The notes under the pieces were generated by a model. That model made no database searches, was not told the DNA's origin, and saw nothing but the letters and a program-made list of their open reading frames with translations. A DNA stretch of 64,000 bases from contig CAWGMT010000009.1 of assembly GCA_963823675.1 (NCBI GenBank), positions 1-64,000 of the forward strand, given 5' to 3'. This stretch comes from CAWGMT01 sp963823675 (GTDB lineage: Bacteria > Planctomycetota > Planctomycetia > Isosphaerales > Isosphaeraceae). Below, one piece after another: positions 42,480-52,001 of the stretch (its first letter is position 1; each line of letters starts with the position of its first letter). The position numbers and the translations under genes were made by a program.

Positions 42480-42920
42480 TCGGTGTTTGTCCTTTGTCCT
42501 TTGTCCTTTGTCCTTGGTCCGTTGCTGGAAGGTTCGTTAGGGCCCGCGTTGGGTTCGGTCCGCGGAATTTGAGTCGATTGTCCTTGGTCCGTTGTCCTTG
42601 GTCCGTTGTCCTTTGCTGGAAGTCTCGGTAGGGCCCGCGTTGGGTTCGGTCCGCGGAATTTGAGTCGATTGTCCTTGGTCCGTTGTCCTTGGTCCGTTGC
42701 TGGAAGTTTCGGTAGGGCCCGCGTTGGGTTCGGTCCGCGGAATTTGAGTCAATTGTCCTTGGTCCGTTGTCCTTGGTCCGTTGCTGGAAGTCTCGGTAGG
42801 GCCCGCGTTGGGTTCGGTCCGCGGAATTTGAGTCGATTGTCCGTGGTCCGTGGTCAGTTGTCCGTTGTTCGATGTTCCGTCAGGGCCCGCGTTGGCTTCG
42901 GTCCGTGGATTCTGATCACG
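42480..42920. repeat. Minisatellite: 84-bp units (one of 91) built from heptamers
   Basis: The landmark GGGCCCGCG occurs at 42540, 42631, 42715, 42799 and 42883, giving spacings of 91, 84, 84 and 84 bases. Both sizes are multiples of seven, and part of each unit is a chain of heptamers such as TCCTTGG, TCCGTTG and TCCTTTG. Related heptamers in the opposite sense (GGACAAA, GGACCAG) lie at 43045–43105. On the minus strand the 84-base units encode a 28-residue repeat (PRTEPNAGPTETSSNGPRTT), so the array can lie in frame within a gene. Confidence 0.85.
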
Positions 42921-44154
42921 ACCGTGCCGAGCACCCGGCTGGCACGCAGCCAGGTCCTCTTGAGCCGCACCGGCTCGCACGCTGGCTGGTCGTCCTGAGC
43001 TGCACTCGGCTCGCACGCCGCCTGGTCGTGTTGGGGTACAGAGGACAAAGGACCAGGGACAAAGGACGAATCCGCAACGGACAAGGGACGACGGACAACG
43101 GACAAATAGGTCTTGACCGTCTGGTTGACCAGTCGCGCGGCCGACAGCACATAGCGGCGCAGCTTTTCGCCTTCGGGGCTGGTGTCAAAGGCCAGGCGGT
43201 CCGGCGCCTCGGCGGCGTCGGCCTCGGCGATCTCCTGGTTCCGCGCAGGATCAATTTCAGCCGCGATGTCTGACGGTCCACCAGTGCCTTGAGGACCTCG
43301 CGCACCGCGTCGGCGTCGGGCGGCTTGAGCTTCGGCAACTGCCGCCGCCTCAGCTCCTTGTTGTAGACGTCATCCTCGTGCCGGTTCGCCATCAGCTCGC
43401 GTTCGAGGGGGGCGAAGGCTTTGCCGTTCTGGCCGTCCGGCAGGAGTTCGAAGCTGGCCGTGAAGATCTGGGTCACCTCGGGGTCGTCAACCGCGTCCAA
43501 GGGCTGTTTTCCCAGGAGTCGGGTTGCTTTGAATTGATCGGGTGCGACGCACACTTCGCCTGGTTCCAGCCGCGCCCACAATTCGGCCCAGCGATCCAGC
43601 AGCCATCGGCAGCCGGCGACCGTGCGCTCCAGGCGAGTAACCAGGAGCGCCGGATTGTTGGGGTCGGCGGGGTTTTCCGACCAGGAGATTCGCCGTTCCC
43701 ATTTGAGTCCCATGCTTACGCTATGTGGGTAGAGCTGCCACGGCCCGCGGGCACTCCACAGGAGCCGCTGCCCCAGCGCCACGGCTTCTTCGTTCTCTCG
43801 TTGTTCCCGCTCGATGGCGTCGTGGCGGATCTTGTGGCTGAGCCTGGCCACCTCGGCACGCGTGGCACGATCGAGCGACAAGGAGGTCGCGGCGACTCGC
43901 TCCAGTAATTCGACCTCAACCTGATTTTGCGGAGCAAAGCTATCCATCACCGCATCAACCCGCGCCTGGAACGCCGCCGGATCTTCGCCGGGCAACACGG
44001 GTACCGTGGCGGCCAAGCCGTGCTGGAGGCCGTTGAATCGGGAGCGGCTCTTGCCTTCCGGCGTTCTGGGACCAGTACTTCTTTGCGCATTCTTGCGATT
44101 GGCGTCGATTCGCTTTTGCGAAGTCGGGGGGGCGACTGTGTTTTCGGGGGACAT
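42537..44154 (-). CDS. STGPRTPEGK-family protein with a repeat-encoded C-terminus (frameshifted)
   Basis: ATG 44154 follows GAGGAAA. The N-terminus IDANRKNAQRSTGPRTPEGK followed by RFNGLQHGLAATVPVLPGED defines a family I know as abundant and uncharacterised in planctomycetes and some acidobacteria. A helical middle (VEVELLERVAATSLSLDRAT) and LLDRWAELWARLEPGE follow. After a shift near 43280 the frame passes into the heptamer/84-bp repeats, giving the Pro/Thr/Gly-rich tail. The true stop is uncertain (42854 in one frame, 42537 in another). Multiple-copy families with variable repeat tails suggest a selfish or contingency role, but this is speculative. Confidence 0.65.
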
Positions 44155-44247
44155 CGGGGTTTCCTCAGATATTGACCGAAAGAACAAAGATTCTGACCAC
44201 GGACAGCCCAGCGCGGCCGGGCGGCAGCCGCCGTGTTTGTTTAACAC

Positions 44248-44308
44248 GGAGCCAACGGCGACGGCGACCGTTTACGCTGGAGCAGTGAACGCCGTCGCCG
44301 TTGGCTCC
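44248..44308. repeat. REP-like hairpin, 19-bp perfect arms
   Basis: GGAGCCAACGGCGACGGCG (44248–44266) pairs with its exact inverse (44290–44308) around a 23-base loop. A degenerate half-copy (CGGAGCCAACG) recurs near 46550 upstream of the GH16 gene. It lies about 95 bases upstream of the STGPRT gene. Confidence 0.85.
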
Positions 44309-44735
44309 GGGTTAGCGACCTTTCCCGCCCGAGATTTGCGCAGGACGCGACCATTCCAAGCGTTAGCACAACGGGAAGCACGGAACAGCCAGCAAAAGCT
44401 CGCACCGTTCGCGGAACCGCCTTATTAGGTAATATGCCCCATGTTTTGCATATAGTACAGACAAACCAGATTATTCTCCCTGAACTGGTCCTATTATGCT
44501 GTTGATTATGAATTGTCCGTCGTATACGGGATAATCAGCGGGAGGGATACCGCACGTGGCTTCGTGTGGGCATCTGTATGGTCGGTGCAACCCACCGCGA
44601 GCGGTGTGCGGCCGGTGGGTTGCAACCGCCCTACAAACGTACGACGTGACGGGACCGAGCGTGGTGCAACGGGCCGCTTGAGGCGGTATGCTCGACGAAA
44701 GGCTGACACCCGAGGCCATGGCAGGGAGGGAGCCG
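44309..44735. other. Intergenic stretch with a second hairpin
   Basis: GGTGCAACCCACCG (44584–44597) and CGGTGGGTTGCAACC (44613–44627) form a hairpin of 13–14 bp, another REP-like element. The rest (44310–44560) is AT-richer and holds no recognisable gene. Confidence 0.55.
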
Positions 44736-44930
44736 ATGAATCGATCACGAATCTCGATCCTTGGCATGATGGGGATCGTCTTCGTCGCGGGTCTCATCAT
44801 GGAGCATCGTCCACCAACCGACGAACGCCGAGCGCGCGGAATTGTTGAGGCAGGACGTCGGTCGCTGGATGCCGGCATGCCGCTCGCGTCCGGAATGCTC
44901 TTGACCGACCCGCTTGGCAACTTATCCTGA
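44736..44930 (+). CDS. Short protein; probably the remnant of a planctomycete membrane-anchored protein
   Basis: ATG 44736 lies six bases after GGGAGG. MNRSRISILGMMGIVFVAGL is a single membrane anchor that, in planctomycetes, normally begins longer proteins (RxRISIxGLMxxV...). Here it continues with a 40-residue charged tail and stops. It is either a real 64-residue protein or a truncated gene. Function unknown. Confidence 0.45.
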   Translation: MNRSRISILGMMGIVFVAGLIMEHRPPTDERRARGIVEAGRRSLDAGMPLASGMLLTDPLGNLS

Positions 44931-44968
44931 AGGTGTATTAAGTCCTCTGATATGATGGAGGAATGGAT

Positions 44969-45178
44969 ATGGCACGGATGTCGCGTTCGCTCGCAACGGC
45001 GGCTTTGCTCGCCTTGCTGACATGCTCCGGATGTGCCTCCTGGCATTATCGGAAAGAAAACCGACGGGCTGATGCTGGGAGTTCGACAAACCCCACCGAG
45101 ACTCCAGTACTATTCCAGAGCTTGCAAAACGCTTCGATGAACAATTGGAACTTCCAGCGCACCGGCATCACCTTCTGA
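44969..45178 (+). CDS. Small lipoprotein
   Basis: ATG 44969 is preferred over 44963 because GGAGGA (44957–44962) directly abuts the first ATG but is six bases from the second. MARMSRSLATAALLALLTCS with lipobox CSGCAS gives a diacylglyceryl-Cys lipoprotein of about 45 mature residues (SWHYRKENRRADAGSSTNPT). It ends MNNWNFQRTGITF. Such short lipoproteins are frequent in planctomycetes and have no assigned role. Confidence 0.65.
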   Translation: MARMSRSLATAALLALLTCSGCASWHYRKENRRADAGSSTNPTETPVLFQSLQNASMNNWNFQRTGITF

Positions 45179-45672
45179 GCCGAGCACGAGCCGTCCTTTA
45201 CCCGCGAAACCTTCCCCTTGCGTGTGTTTCGTGTTTTTCGTGGTTAAGAATCCGGATTCCCTGTCTGTTCGGAACAGGCGGCGAGCTGCGTCCGGGGTGC
45301 CGCACAACCCACTGCTCAAAATCGGTTATACGAAACGGGCGAAGCCATGAAAACGGCCAAGGGTTGCTGGCGGCGCACCGCGCCAAGGCAAGGTCATCGG
45401 CTTGACGTTCAGCCGCGCATCACAGGGCGATCCCGATCGGGATCGTTGTCCCCGTAGAAGCGCTCTGCACGGCGCCGCTTGCGGGCACGAACTCGATTGA
45501 GCACACCCTTGGTGCTCAGAGGATCACGCCGTATGGATCGGGTGGGGGAAGCGGGAGACCCGAGGGTCGTAGCAAACGCGCAAACCGAAAGCGTTCGCTC
45601 CCGAGAGCGAGCGACAATTCGAGGCTTCACCCTGGGCTGGTTGCGTTCACTAATCGCGTCCCGGTTTCCGCG
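45179..45672. other. Intergenic stretch with one copy of a 78-bp dispersed repeat
   Basis: 45224–45301 carries a 78-bp sequence (GTGTTTCGTGTTTTTCGTGG...) that recurs at 50345–50422 with about five differences. The rest of the stretch holds fragments of no clear origin. No gene is supported. Confidence 0.6.
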
Positions 45673-46526
45673 CTAACGGTTCTTGGACGTCGATCGCTGA
45701 TACACCCGCACATAGTCGATGACGTAGCGCTGCGGAAAGATGCTATCGTCGATCCCCTTCTGACCCCCCCAGCCTCCGCCGATGGCAAGGTTGAGAATGA
45801 GATACTCATCCTTGTCGTAAGGCCAGGCGTCCCGGCCGGTACCCTCATTGCGGTAGGTGAAGTACTTGTGCGAGTCGACGAAAAAGTCGATCTTCTGTGC
45901 GTCCCACTCGACTGCGTACACGTGAAGTGCCGAAGATGCATCGGCGATGGCGATCTTGTCCCCCTTGTTCGTCCCGCGCACGTGGTTGTACTTTGCGGTG
46001 TGGATATTCCCGTGGATGACCCCGGGGTCGAAGCCGACGAATTCCATGATGTCGATCTCGCCGCAGGCGGGCCAGCCGGCGCGATCGATGTTCGTCCCCA
46101 GCATCCAGATCGCGGGCCAGGTTCCCCGGCCGGAAGGCAGCTTGGCCCGCACCTCGATCCGGCCGTAAGTCCAGGCGGCCTTGTTGCGCGTCGTCAAGCT
46201 CGCTGACGTGTAATCCGCGAAGCCGCGCGCGTCCCGCGCCTTCTCCGTGATCCGGACTTTACCGCGGCGTCGGACGCGCCGATCGGGTATTTCTCTCTCC
46301 TCGCCTCGATCACTAACATGCCGTTCTCCACACGGGCATTCTCCCGGCGTGCCCGCGTGTAGAACTGGCGCTCGTTGTTGCGCAAGTATCCCGTTTCGTA
46401 ATCCCAATGAGACGGGTCCGGAAGGCCGGGCCGATCGAACTCGTCACTCCAGACAAGCTTCCACTCACCGGCATCGGCCGGCAGTGCCACGAACGCCAAC
46501 AGGAAGATTCCCAGAAACTGCTCCAT
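45673..46526 (-). CDS. Glycoside hydrolase family 16 (laminarinase/lichenase-like) (one frameshift)
   Basis: ATG 46526 starts a signal peptide (EQFLGIFLLAFVALPADAG). The domain opens EWKLVWSDEFDRPGLPDPSH. One base is lost near 46265, between YPIGASDAAV and KVRITEKARDARGF. The catalytic motif is GEIDIMEFVG, with two Glu as nucleophile and acid/base. It ends IFPQRYVIDYVRVYQRS. GH16 enzymes cut beta-1,3- and mixed beta-1,3/1,4-glucans or related galactans outside the cell. About 285 residues, normal for a single domain. No sugar transporter or polysaccharide locus adjoins it. Confidence 0.9.
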
Positions 46527-46671
46527 GGTTCATTCCTCACTTTCTTGCAACGGAGCCAACGATATTCTAACTTCCACTTGCTGGCCTCTTCAAAGCCCAT
46601 AGAATGGATTGCTCCGACAATAGTCAGAACCAGTTACCGATTGATCAGACGAATCCTGACGGAGCGTCGCG

Positions 46672-47661
46672 ATGCGAACCCTCACACCGTCACGGCACTG
46701 GCTTCGCGGCATCCGCTTGCGGATGAGCCTGCGGACGCTGATGCTACTCGTCCTGGTCGTGGGTGGTGGTCTCGGCTGGTTTTCCCTGCAACGGCAGCGG
46801 GAAGCCCGTCGCAGATGGGTGATCGCCACGATCTGGGCATCAGGCTCGTCGGTCGATTCCGACGGCTTGGGGATTTCGCGGATTCTCTGGTTTGGCGGCA
46901 GCGTCAATCCCGCCTCGCTCCCCCCGCGACCGCTCACTCCCGAGGAGATCGACGCTCTGGGATCGTGCGACCGCTTGAGAGAGATCATGATGGTCGCAGC
47001 CGTGATGAGCGACGACGGGCTGGCCGCTCTCTCGCACGATAAGTTGCTGGAGAAGGTGTACTGCTTCAAGCCCAGGATCACGGACGCCGGAGTGAAACAC
47101 CTCGCCAGCCTGACCAGCCTCACGACGCTCCAACTCCTGCGCGTGCCTGAACTGACCGACGCGACACTCGCCCACATAGCGGGCTTGACGAACCTCGAGG
47201 AAATCACGCTTTCGGGCACGGCCATCACGGGTTCGGGTTTGGTCCACCTCGCCGGGCTAAAAAAGTTGAAGTCGCTAACGATTCCAAACGCGGCTCTGGA
47301 CGACGCCGGGCTGGCGAACCTCGGGCGGCTTACCGGCCTGGAGAAGCTCTACATCGGCGGTGCTATGTACACCGATGCCGGCATTGCGAGCCTCTCGAGC
47401 CTGACGAGCCTGACCGAGCTTGGCATGGGCTCGGACGGGTGTTCGGATCGGTGCCTGGCCATTCTCTCAGGCCTGAGGCAGCTCAAGACCTTGCAAATCG
47501 ACGGTCCGCAGTTAACCGACGCGTGGCTGGACCGCATGGCCACGATGAAGTCGCTCCGTCAGGTCATGATCGGCGGCGGCCGCGTGAGCGACGAGGCCAT
47601 CGCACGGTTGCATCGGTCGCTGCCCGAGGTTCAGATCTACGTGAACGGGCGGCCGAAGTGA
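46672..47661 (+). CDS. Membrane-anchored leucine-rich-repeat protein
   Basis: ATG 46672 gives a basic N-terminus and one membrane anchor (SLRTLMLLVLVVGGGLGWFS). After about 100 residues, eight or so LRRs of the bacterial 'LTDAGLxxLxxLxxLxxL' type follow (ITDAGVKHLASLTSLTTLQL, LDDAGLANLGRLTGLEKLYI). It is intact over 329 codons. LRR proteins of this type are expanded in planctomycetes and are thought to mediate protein-protein contacts; no enzyme domain is present. A second, longer one lies at 57.9–59.2 kb. Confidence 0.85.
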   Translation: MRTLTPSRHWLRGIRLRMSLRTLMLLVLVVGGGLGWFSLQRQREARRRWVIATIWASGSSVDSDGLGISRILWFGGSVNPASLPPRPLTPEEIDALGSCDRLREIMMVAAVMSDDGLAALSHDKLLEKVYCFKPRITDAGVKHLASLTSLTTLQLLRVPELTDATLAHIAGLTNLEEITLSGTAITGSGLVHLAGLKKLKSLTIPNAALDDAGLANLGRLTGLEKLYIGGAMYTDAGIASLSSLTSLTELGMGSDGCSDRCLAILSGLRQLKTLQIDGPQLTDAWLDRMATMKSLRQVMIGGGRVSDEAIARLHRSLPEVQIYVNGRPK

Positions 47662-48144
47662 ATGGCTCCTCCAAAACCGACGGGCTGATGCTGCGAGGTG
47701 AAAAGGTGTCGGAAACCGTTCCCGTTCCCGACACCTTTATCCGCCTTAGGCCCTTCAGGGCCGCGCATCGACAACTTGTTGTCGATGTTGGGCGTGGGTC
47801 TCCTGACCGCGCCCGCTGCCGGACCGAAGGTCTCCCGACTGCCGGCTGCCCCGCAGGGGGCCGCTTTTTCGGGGCGAAGTCCCGGAAAAAGCGTAGACTC
47901 TTTCCGCTGAACCTCTGCGCAAGATGCGCGCATCTTGCGATCGCCGGACGGAGCCGGCTCCTACAAAAGCACGTGCTGCTGCGCCGGTGTAGGAGGGGGC
48001 TCTGTCCCCCGATCTGTTGGTTGCGGCTATGCCGCGTTGGGGACCGGGAAGTAATAACTTTGCCAATTGTGGTGCAGGCGTCCCGCCTGCCGGTACAGGG
48101 AATGCAGGCGGGACGCCTGCACCACAATGGTGCGCGGAGAAAAG
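47662..48144. repeat. REP cluster between the LRR gene and the IS element
   Basis: Two palindromes are clear. AAAGGTGTCGG (47702–47712) pairs with CCGACACCTTT (47728–47738). A 24-bp perfect stem runs 48067–48090 with 48104–48127 (starts TTGTGGTGCAGG). The second recurs at 57822–57882 with the same flank (AACTTTG/CAAAGTT side). The stretch also has a Gly/Pro-codon G/C run at 47850–47890. No gene is supported. Confidence 0.75.
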
Positions 48145-48155
48145 GTGTCAGCAAC

Positions 48156-49682
48156 GAATGGCACTCGGAAATTCGTAAGTTGTTTCGGAGAAGTGGGATA
48201 GACAAATATCGTCCTCCTTGGGACAAGGATTGGTGCTTGCAAGATCCAAACCCTGTCCGGCAAGGAGGCCGACAATGCCCCAGACTACGCGACGGTGGAT
48301 TCTGGAAAAGGTCAAGTCCCTTCGCGAGTCCCAGCTCCTTCCCTTTCACGAGATCCTCGACGCCGACACGGTCAGGTCGGCACTGGCGGCAGAGCGGGTC
48401 AAATTCAAGGATCGCATCTACACACCTTTCGTGACCCTCTGCCTGTTCCTCTCCCAGGTGCTCGACCCCGACCACTCGTGTCGTGCGGCGGTCGCGCGGC
48501 TGATCGTCTGGCTGGCCATCAACCATCGCAAACCTTGCGCCGGAGACTAACAGTTATTGTGATGCACGCCGGCGGCTCCCTCTCGGGGTCATTGTTCGGC
48601 TGGTCCGTCAGACCGCTCAGAAAGTGGACGCCGGTGCAAACGCCGATTGGCTGTGGAAGGGACGCAAGGTCTCGCTGGTTGACGGCACGACCGCCTCGAT
48701 GCCCGACACCGTACAGAACCAACAAGCCTTCCCTCAGGCGAACACCCAGGGCATCGGTTTGGGTTTCCCCGTAGTTCGGATGGTAGGGATCATTTCGCTG
48801 GCCACGGGTGTCGTTCGCGACCTGGCGCTGGGGCCGTACAAAGGAAAGGAGACAGGCGAGACGGCCTTGTTCCGCACGTTGCTGGATGGCCTCGAGGCAG
48901 GCGAAATCATGCTGGGGGACCGCTGTTATGCCTCGTTTTTCATGATCGCGGACCTGATGCAGCGGAACGTTGACAGCCTGTTCCGGATGCACCAGCGCCG
49001 GAGGTTCGACTTCCGCCGCGGCCGACGGCTGGGCGTCGAGGACCACGTTGTCACCTGGACCAAGCCGGAGCGGCCCGAATGGATGGACGAGGAAACCTAT
49101 GCGCAGATCCCCAGCGAGATCAAGGTCCGCGAACTGCGATTCAAGGTTCAGCAGCCCGGCTTCCGAGTCAACGAGCTGGTGCTGGTGACGACGATGCTCG
49201 ACGCGGAGGCGTACACCAAGGAAGAGCTGGCAGACCTTTTCCTACAACGATGGAACATAGAATTAGATTTACGCTCAATTAAAGACGTACTCCAAATGGA
49301 CGTGCTGCGATGCAAGACGCCTGATATGGTGGAGAAGGAGATCTGGATACATTTACTGTCTTACAACTTGATCCGAGGCGTGGCGGCCCAGGCCGCCGAG
49401 GCGGCACGGTAAGCAACCGCGACAGTTGAGCTTCAAGGGAACGCTTCAGACGATGACGGCGCTCCAGGAGGCCTTGCGACAAGCAACGCCCAGCGTCAGG
49501 GAATACTTGGTGGAGGTGATGCTCACTGCGATTTCGGCGCACGAGGTCGGCGATCGACCCGGCCGCGTCGAGCCGTGCGCAACAAACGACGACCGAAGGC
49601 ACAAAAGTTTCTTATGGAACCGCGACGAAAGGCGCGCAAACGCCTACTGCAAGCGGCTTAGGGGAATAACCGAGTGCCATTC
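48156..49682 (+). mobile_element. IS4-family insertion sequence, 1527 bp, with 11-bp target duplication
   Basis: The ends are inverted repeats: GAATGGCACTCGG at 48156–48168 and CCGAGTGCCATTC at 49670–49682, with partial extension to about 20 bp. The direct repeat GTGTCAGCAAC flanks it at 48145–48155 and 49683–49693. IS4-family elements are known to make 9–12 bp duplications. Joining the flanks restores a perfect palindrome (AAAGGTGTCAGCAAC + CGTTTGCGAAACG + GTTGCTGACACCTTT), so the element inserted into a REP hairpin. Confidence 0.92.
48275..49661 (+). CDS. IS4-family DDE transposase (frameshifted)
   Basis: ATG 48275 lies six bases after AAGGAGG. The N-terminus RRWILEKVKSLRESQLLPFH leads to LIVWLAINHRKPC. 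A shift near 48540 then gives ETNSYCDARRRLPLG, the first catalytic Asp in VSLVDGTTASMPDT, the second in IMLGDRCYASFF and the C-terminal Glu region LQRWNIELDLRSIKDVLQMD. Further shifts near 49412 and 49570 are needed to reach the C-terminus SFKGTLQTMTALQEALRQ ... RRPKAQKFLMEPRRKARKRL, ending at TAG 49659–49661. All three catalytic residues are present, so it may be active if the shifts are sequencing errors. Confidence 0.87.
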
Positions 49683-49685
49683 GTG

Positions 49686-50078
49686 TCAGCAACCGTTTGC
49701 GAAACGGTTGCTGACACCTTTATCGAATCCGAACAGGGCACGCAGATCGGCGTAGCGAATTGGCTCGGGAGCAGGATTGACCGGGATGGGGAGCCGGGCG
49801 AACGGCAGCATCCCGCCCGCGGCGCCGGAGCGCAGGACGTAGCGGTGGAACGTCTGGACCATCCGCTCGACGGTGCGCACAAACTCGAGGGCCCCCAGAC
49901 CGAAGCGCGCTTGCGCATCGGCAGGTTTGGCCGCCAGGACCTCGGCCAGGGCTTTCTCACCGTCAGCCAGCTTGCCTTCGAGGAAGTATTTCTCGACCAG
50001 CGGCTCCTGGGCGGCGGCGGCAAAAGAGCCGGATATGATGGCCGTCACGGGCAGAAGCGTTGCTAAGCAGAGTCGCAT
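49686..50078 (-). pseudogene. Truncated exported protein, cut by the REP palindrome
   Basis: ATG 50078 (RLCLATLLPVTAIISGSFAA) opens a signal peptide followed by a TPR-like start (EKYFLEGKLADGEKALAEVL, LGALEFVRTVERMVQTFHRY). The reading LRALFGFDKG then runs straight into the REP palindrome at 49721 and stops inside it. The rest of the gene, expected to be several hundred codons, is not found on the far side of the IS. The gene was therefore broken by the REP, before or independently of the IS insertion. Confidence 0.65.
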
Positions 50079-50495
50079 GGATAAAACCTTTCGAAATTCC
50101 AGTCTCCGCAGCCAGGCCGGCGACGTTGAGAAGCGAAGCCGTGCCCAATCTTGTGCGGCGAGGATGGCGGGCGACAATACCAACCTTCATCAAAACGCAC
50201 GTAAACTCGAACGATCAAGATGGCTCGGGAGAAGCTTGTTCGACGGAAACGACCTGCGGTAGGAATCTGACATGATCACGGGCGCATGACCTGAGGTCGC
50301 CCAGACCATCGGTTGCCGGTTCTTGGAGCCGGCTCCCCTTTCGCGTGTTTCGTGTTTTTCGTGGTTAAGAATCCGGATTCCCTCTCTGTTCGGACCAGGC
50401 GGCGAGCTGCGTTCGGGATGCCTCGACCACCGAGTGATCAGATCTCGAGTCTTCCCTTGAACTCCGCATCACCAACAACGACCGGGAATTCCTCG
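50079..50495. other. Intergenic stretch with the second copy of the 78-bp repeat
   Basis: 50345–50422 is the partner of 45224–45301. Upstream of it (50080–50340) nothing coding is recognised. Confidence 0.6.
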
Positions 50496-50666
50496 ATGAA
50501 CTGTCTAGATCTCATGATGGCCGCTGGGGCGGGCATGATTCTCTGGGTCGCGTTTCAATTCCTTAACGAGTTCAGGAAGACCGGCGGGGTTCGCCCTCTG
50601 GTCGTCGCGGTCGTTACGCTGCCTGCCGCGCTCCTTCTCCTGGCCATTGCATTCGGGAAGCTCTGA
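50496..50666 (+). CDS. Small membrane protein (56 residues)
   Basis: ATG 50496 gives MNCLDLMMAAGAGMILWVAF, a first hydrophobic helix, then FRKTGGVRPLVVAVVTLPAA and LLLLAIAFGKL, a second helix. No clear ribosome-binding site precedes it (AATTCCTCG). Two helices joined by a basic turn suggest an inner-membrane hairpin. No family recognised. Confidence 0.45.
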   Translation: MNCLDLMMAAGAGMILWVAFQFLNEFRKTGGVRPLVVAVVTLPAALLLLAIAFGKL

Positions 50667-50801
50667 CGTCCCCTTCGTCGAACGGAACTGTCATGGGCGA
50701 CGTGTAGTTGCGGCGGAGACTCGGGCGCGGGACGATACGAAAATCGGGAACGGGTGATCGAGAAACGATACGCGCCATGCGGCCATACCGGAGACCGTGC
50801 C

Positions 50802-51332
50802 ATGCGACTGCCTTGCGTGCGATCCACTACTCAAGGGATGGTCCTCCTCGCCCTCGGGGCGACAGCGATGTCCGCGGCACTACTGGCGGCCCCGCGCCTC
50901 GGCCTGGCTCAGGCCAACCAGGCCGCCCCGCCAGCCAGGATGACTCTCCTGGGTACCCTCGCCGAGTGGAAGTACCCCGGCTCGAACATGCTCGGCGGGG
51001 CCACCATGAGCGACGGGGGCAACCCACTGGTGCAGGACGTCTTGTGCCAGGCGATTTTGACCACTCCCGACCCCATCGCGAAGGTGGCCACCTTCTATGC
51101 GGAAAAGGTCGGAACGCCCCCGGCCCCCGGCGCCCAGAACGCCAAAGCCGAGGTGAAGCAGGCCGACGCGAAGGCGGTCTCCACCCAGGATGACTCCGAA
51201 GGACGCCCGGTCACGCTCCGAGTCATCGTCGTGAACAAGGCCGACACGACGACCACGCTCGTCATCAGCAGGGCCAAGAGCGAGAAGGAGACACACATCG
51301 CCTGGTCGCATTACCGACGGTTCGGCGGCTAG
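50802..51332 (+). CDS. Exported hypothetical protein
   Basis: ATG 50802 starts a signal peptide (MVLLALGATAMSAALLAAPR); ATG 50754 upstream is possible but adds a Cys-rich stretch. The mature part (EWKYPGSNMLGGATMSDGGN, LTTPDPIAKVATFYAEKVGT, VTLRVIVVNKADTTTTLVIS) has an alternating alpha/beta pattern. It resembles short planctomycete proteins with a 'PDP..VxxFYxxKL' segment. It is intact. Function unknown. Confidence 0.65.
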   Translation: MRLPCVRSTTQGMVLLALGATAMSAALLAAPRLGLAQANQAAPPARMTLLGTLAEWKYPGSNMLGGATMSDGGNPLVQDVLCQAILTTPDPIAKVATFYAEKVGTPPAPGAQNAKAEVKQADAKAVSTQDDSEGRPVTLRVIVVNKADTTTTLVISRAKSEKETHIAWSHYRRFGG

Positions 51333-51470
51333 CCGATCAGTGGGCTACGTGATGTGTACCCTCGGAATGACCATAAACCCGTCAACAATTCCGGAGTGAT
51401 GCGAGAAAACAGCCGCTGAGAGCCGGCACAGTTGATTGCTCAAGGTTCGCGTGTTTCACGGTGCACTGCA

Positions 51471-51881
51471 ATGCCTCCTGAGTTGCTTTCAAACGAGATG
51501 GTCGAGGCCGTCGTCTGCGAGAGCCTCGGGCGAATCATAGCGCTTCTCGACGATGGAGTTGACATCAACGCACGCAACGAACGCGGCGAAACGGCGTTTA
51601 GCTTCGCGTGTGCGAATAACGCCCTGTCCGCGGCCACACTTCTGCATTCGCGAGGGGCAGATATCAACACGGTTGACGCCGGCTGCGGATCGCCATTGGA
51701 CTGGGCGGTTTGCTGGTCATCACCGGAGTTCCGCGCGTGGCTGGTCAGCGTCGGGGGCAAGCGCCAGGACACCAGTTACGATCCTTGGCCGTGGCCACGG
51801 CAGGACGAAGATGGGACCTGCAATCATCGTCCCACCAGCGATCGCAACCGCGGTTCCCTGGACACGACACGCAATTCTTGA
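51471..51881 (+). CDS. Ankyrin-repeat protein
   Basis: ATG 51471 (PPELLSNEMVEAVVCESLGR) leads to two to three ankyrin repeats: IIALLDDGVDINARNERGET, SAATLLHSRGADINTVDAGC and GSPLDWAVCWSSPEFRAWLV. A Trp/Pro/Asp-rich tail (YDPWPWPRQDEDG) follows, and the last ~25 residues may be out of frame. Cytoplasmic, about 135 residues; a protein-binding module of unknown partner. Confidence 0.7.
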   Translation: MPPELLSNEMVEAVVCESLGRIIALLDDGVDINARNERGETAFSFACANNALSAATLLHSRGADINTVDAGCGSPLDWAVCWSSPEFRAWLVSVGGKRQDTSYDPWPWPRQDEDGTCNHRPTSDRNRGSLDTTRNS

Positions 51882-52001
51882 CCTCTATTCTTCCCTGTAA
51901 GTCCGTGTGTTGGGTGCTTGAACTTCTTGTACACCTGAACAGGTAGCGCGTGCCCCCTTTTTCCAGCGTGTTGCGAGCCCTGGCCCGCGAGTGCACCGAG
52001 A

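Noticed and set aside
42480..42920. CRISPR array
   Set aside because: Units are contiguous repeats of 84 and 91 bases made of heptamers, with no unique spacers and no cas genes nearby.
44471..45046. Minus-strand open frame of about 190 codons
   Set aside because: It lies antisense to two small plus-strand genes with good ribosome-binding sites, crosses a REP hairpin, and shows no recognisable domain.
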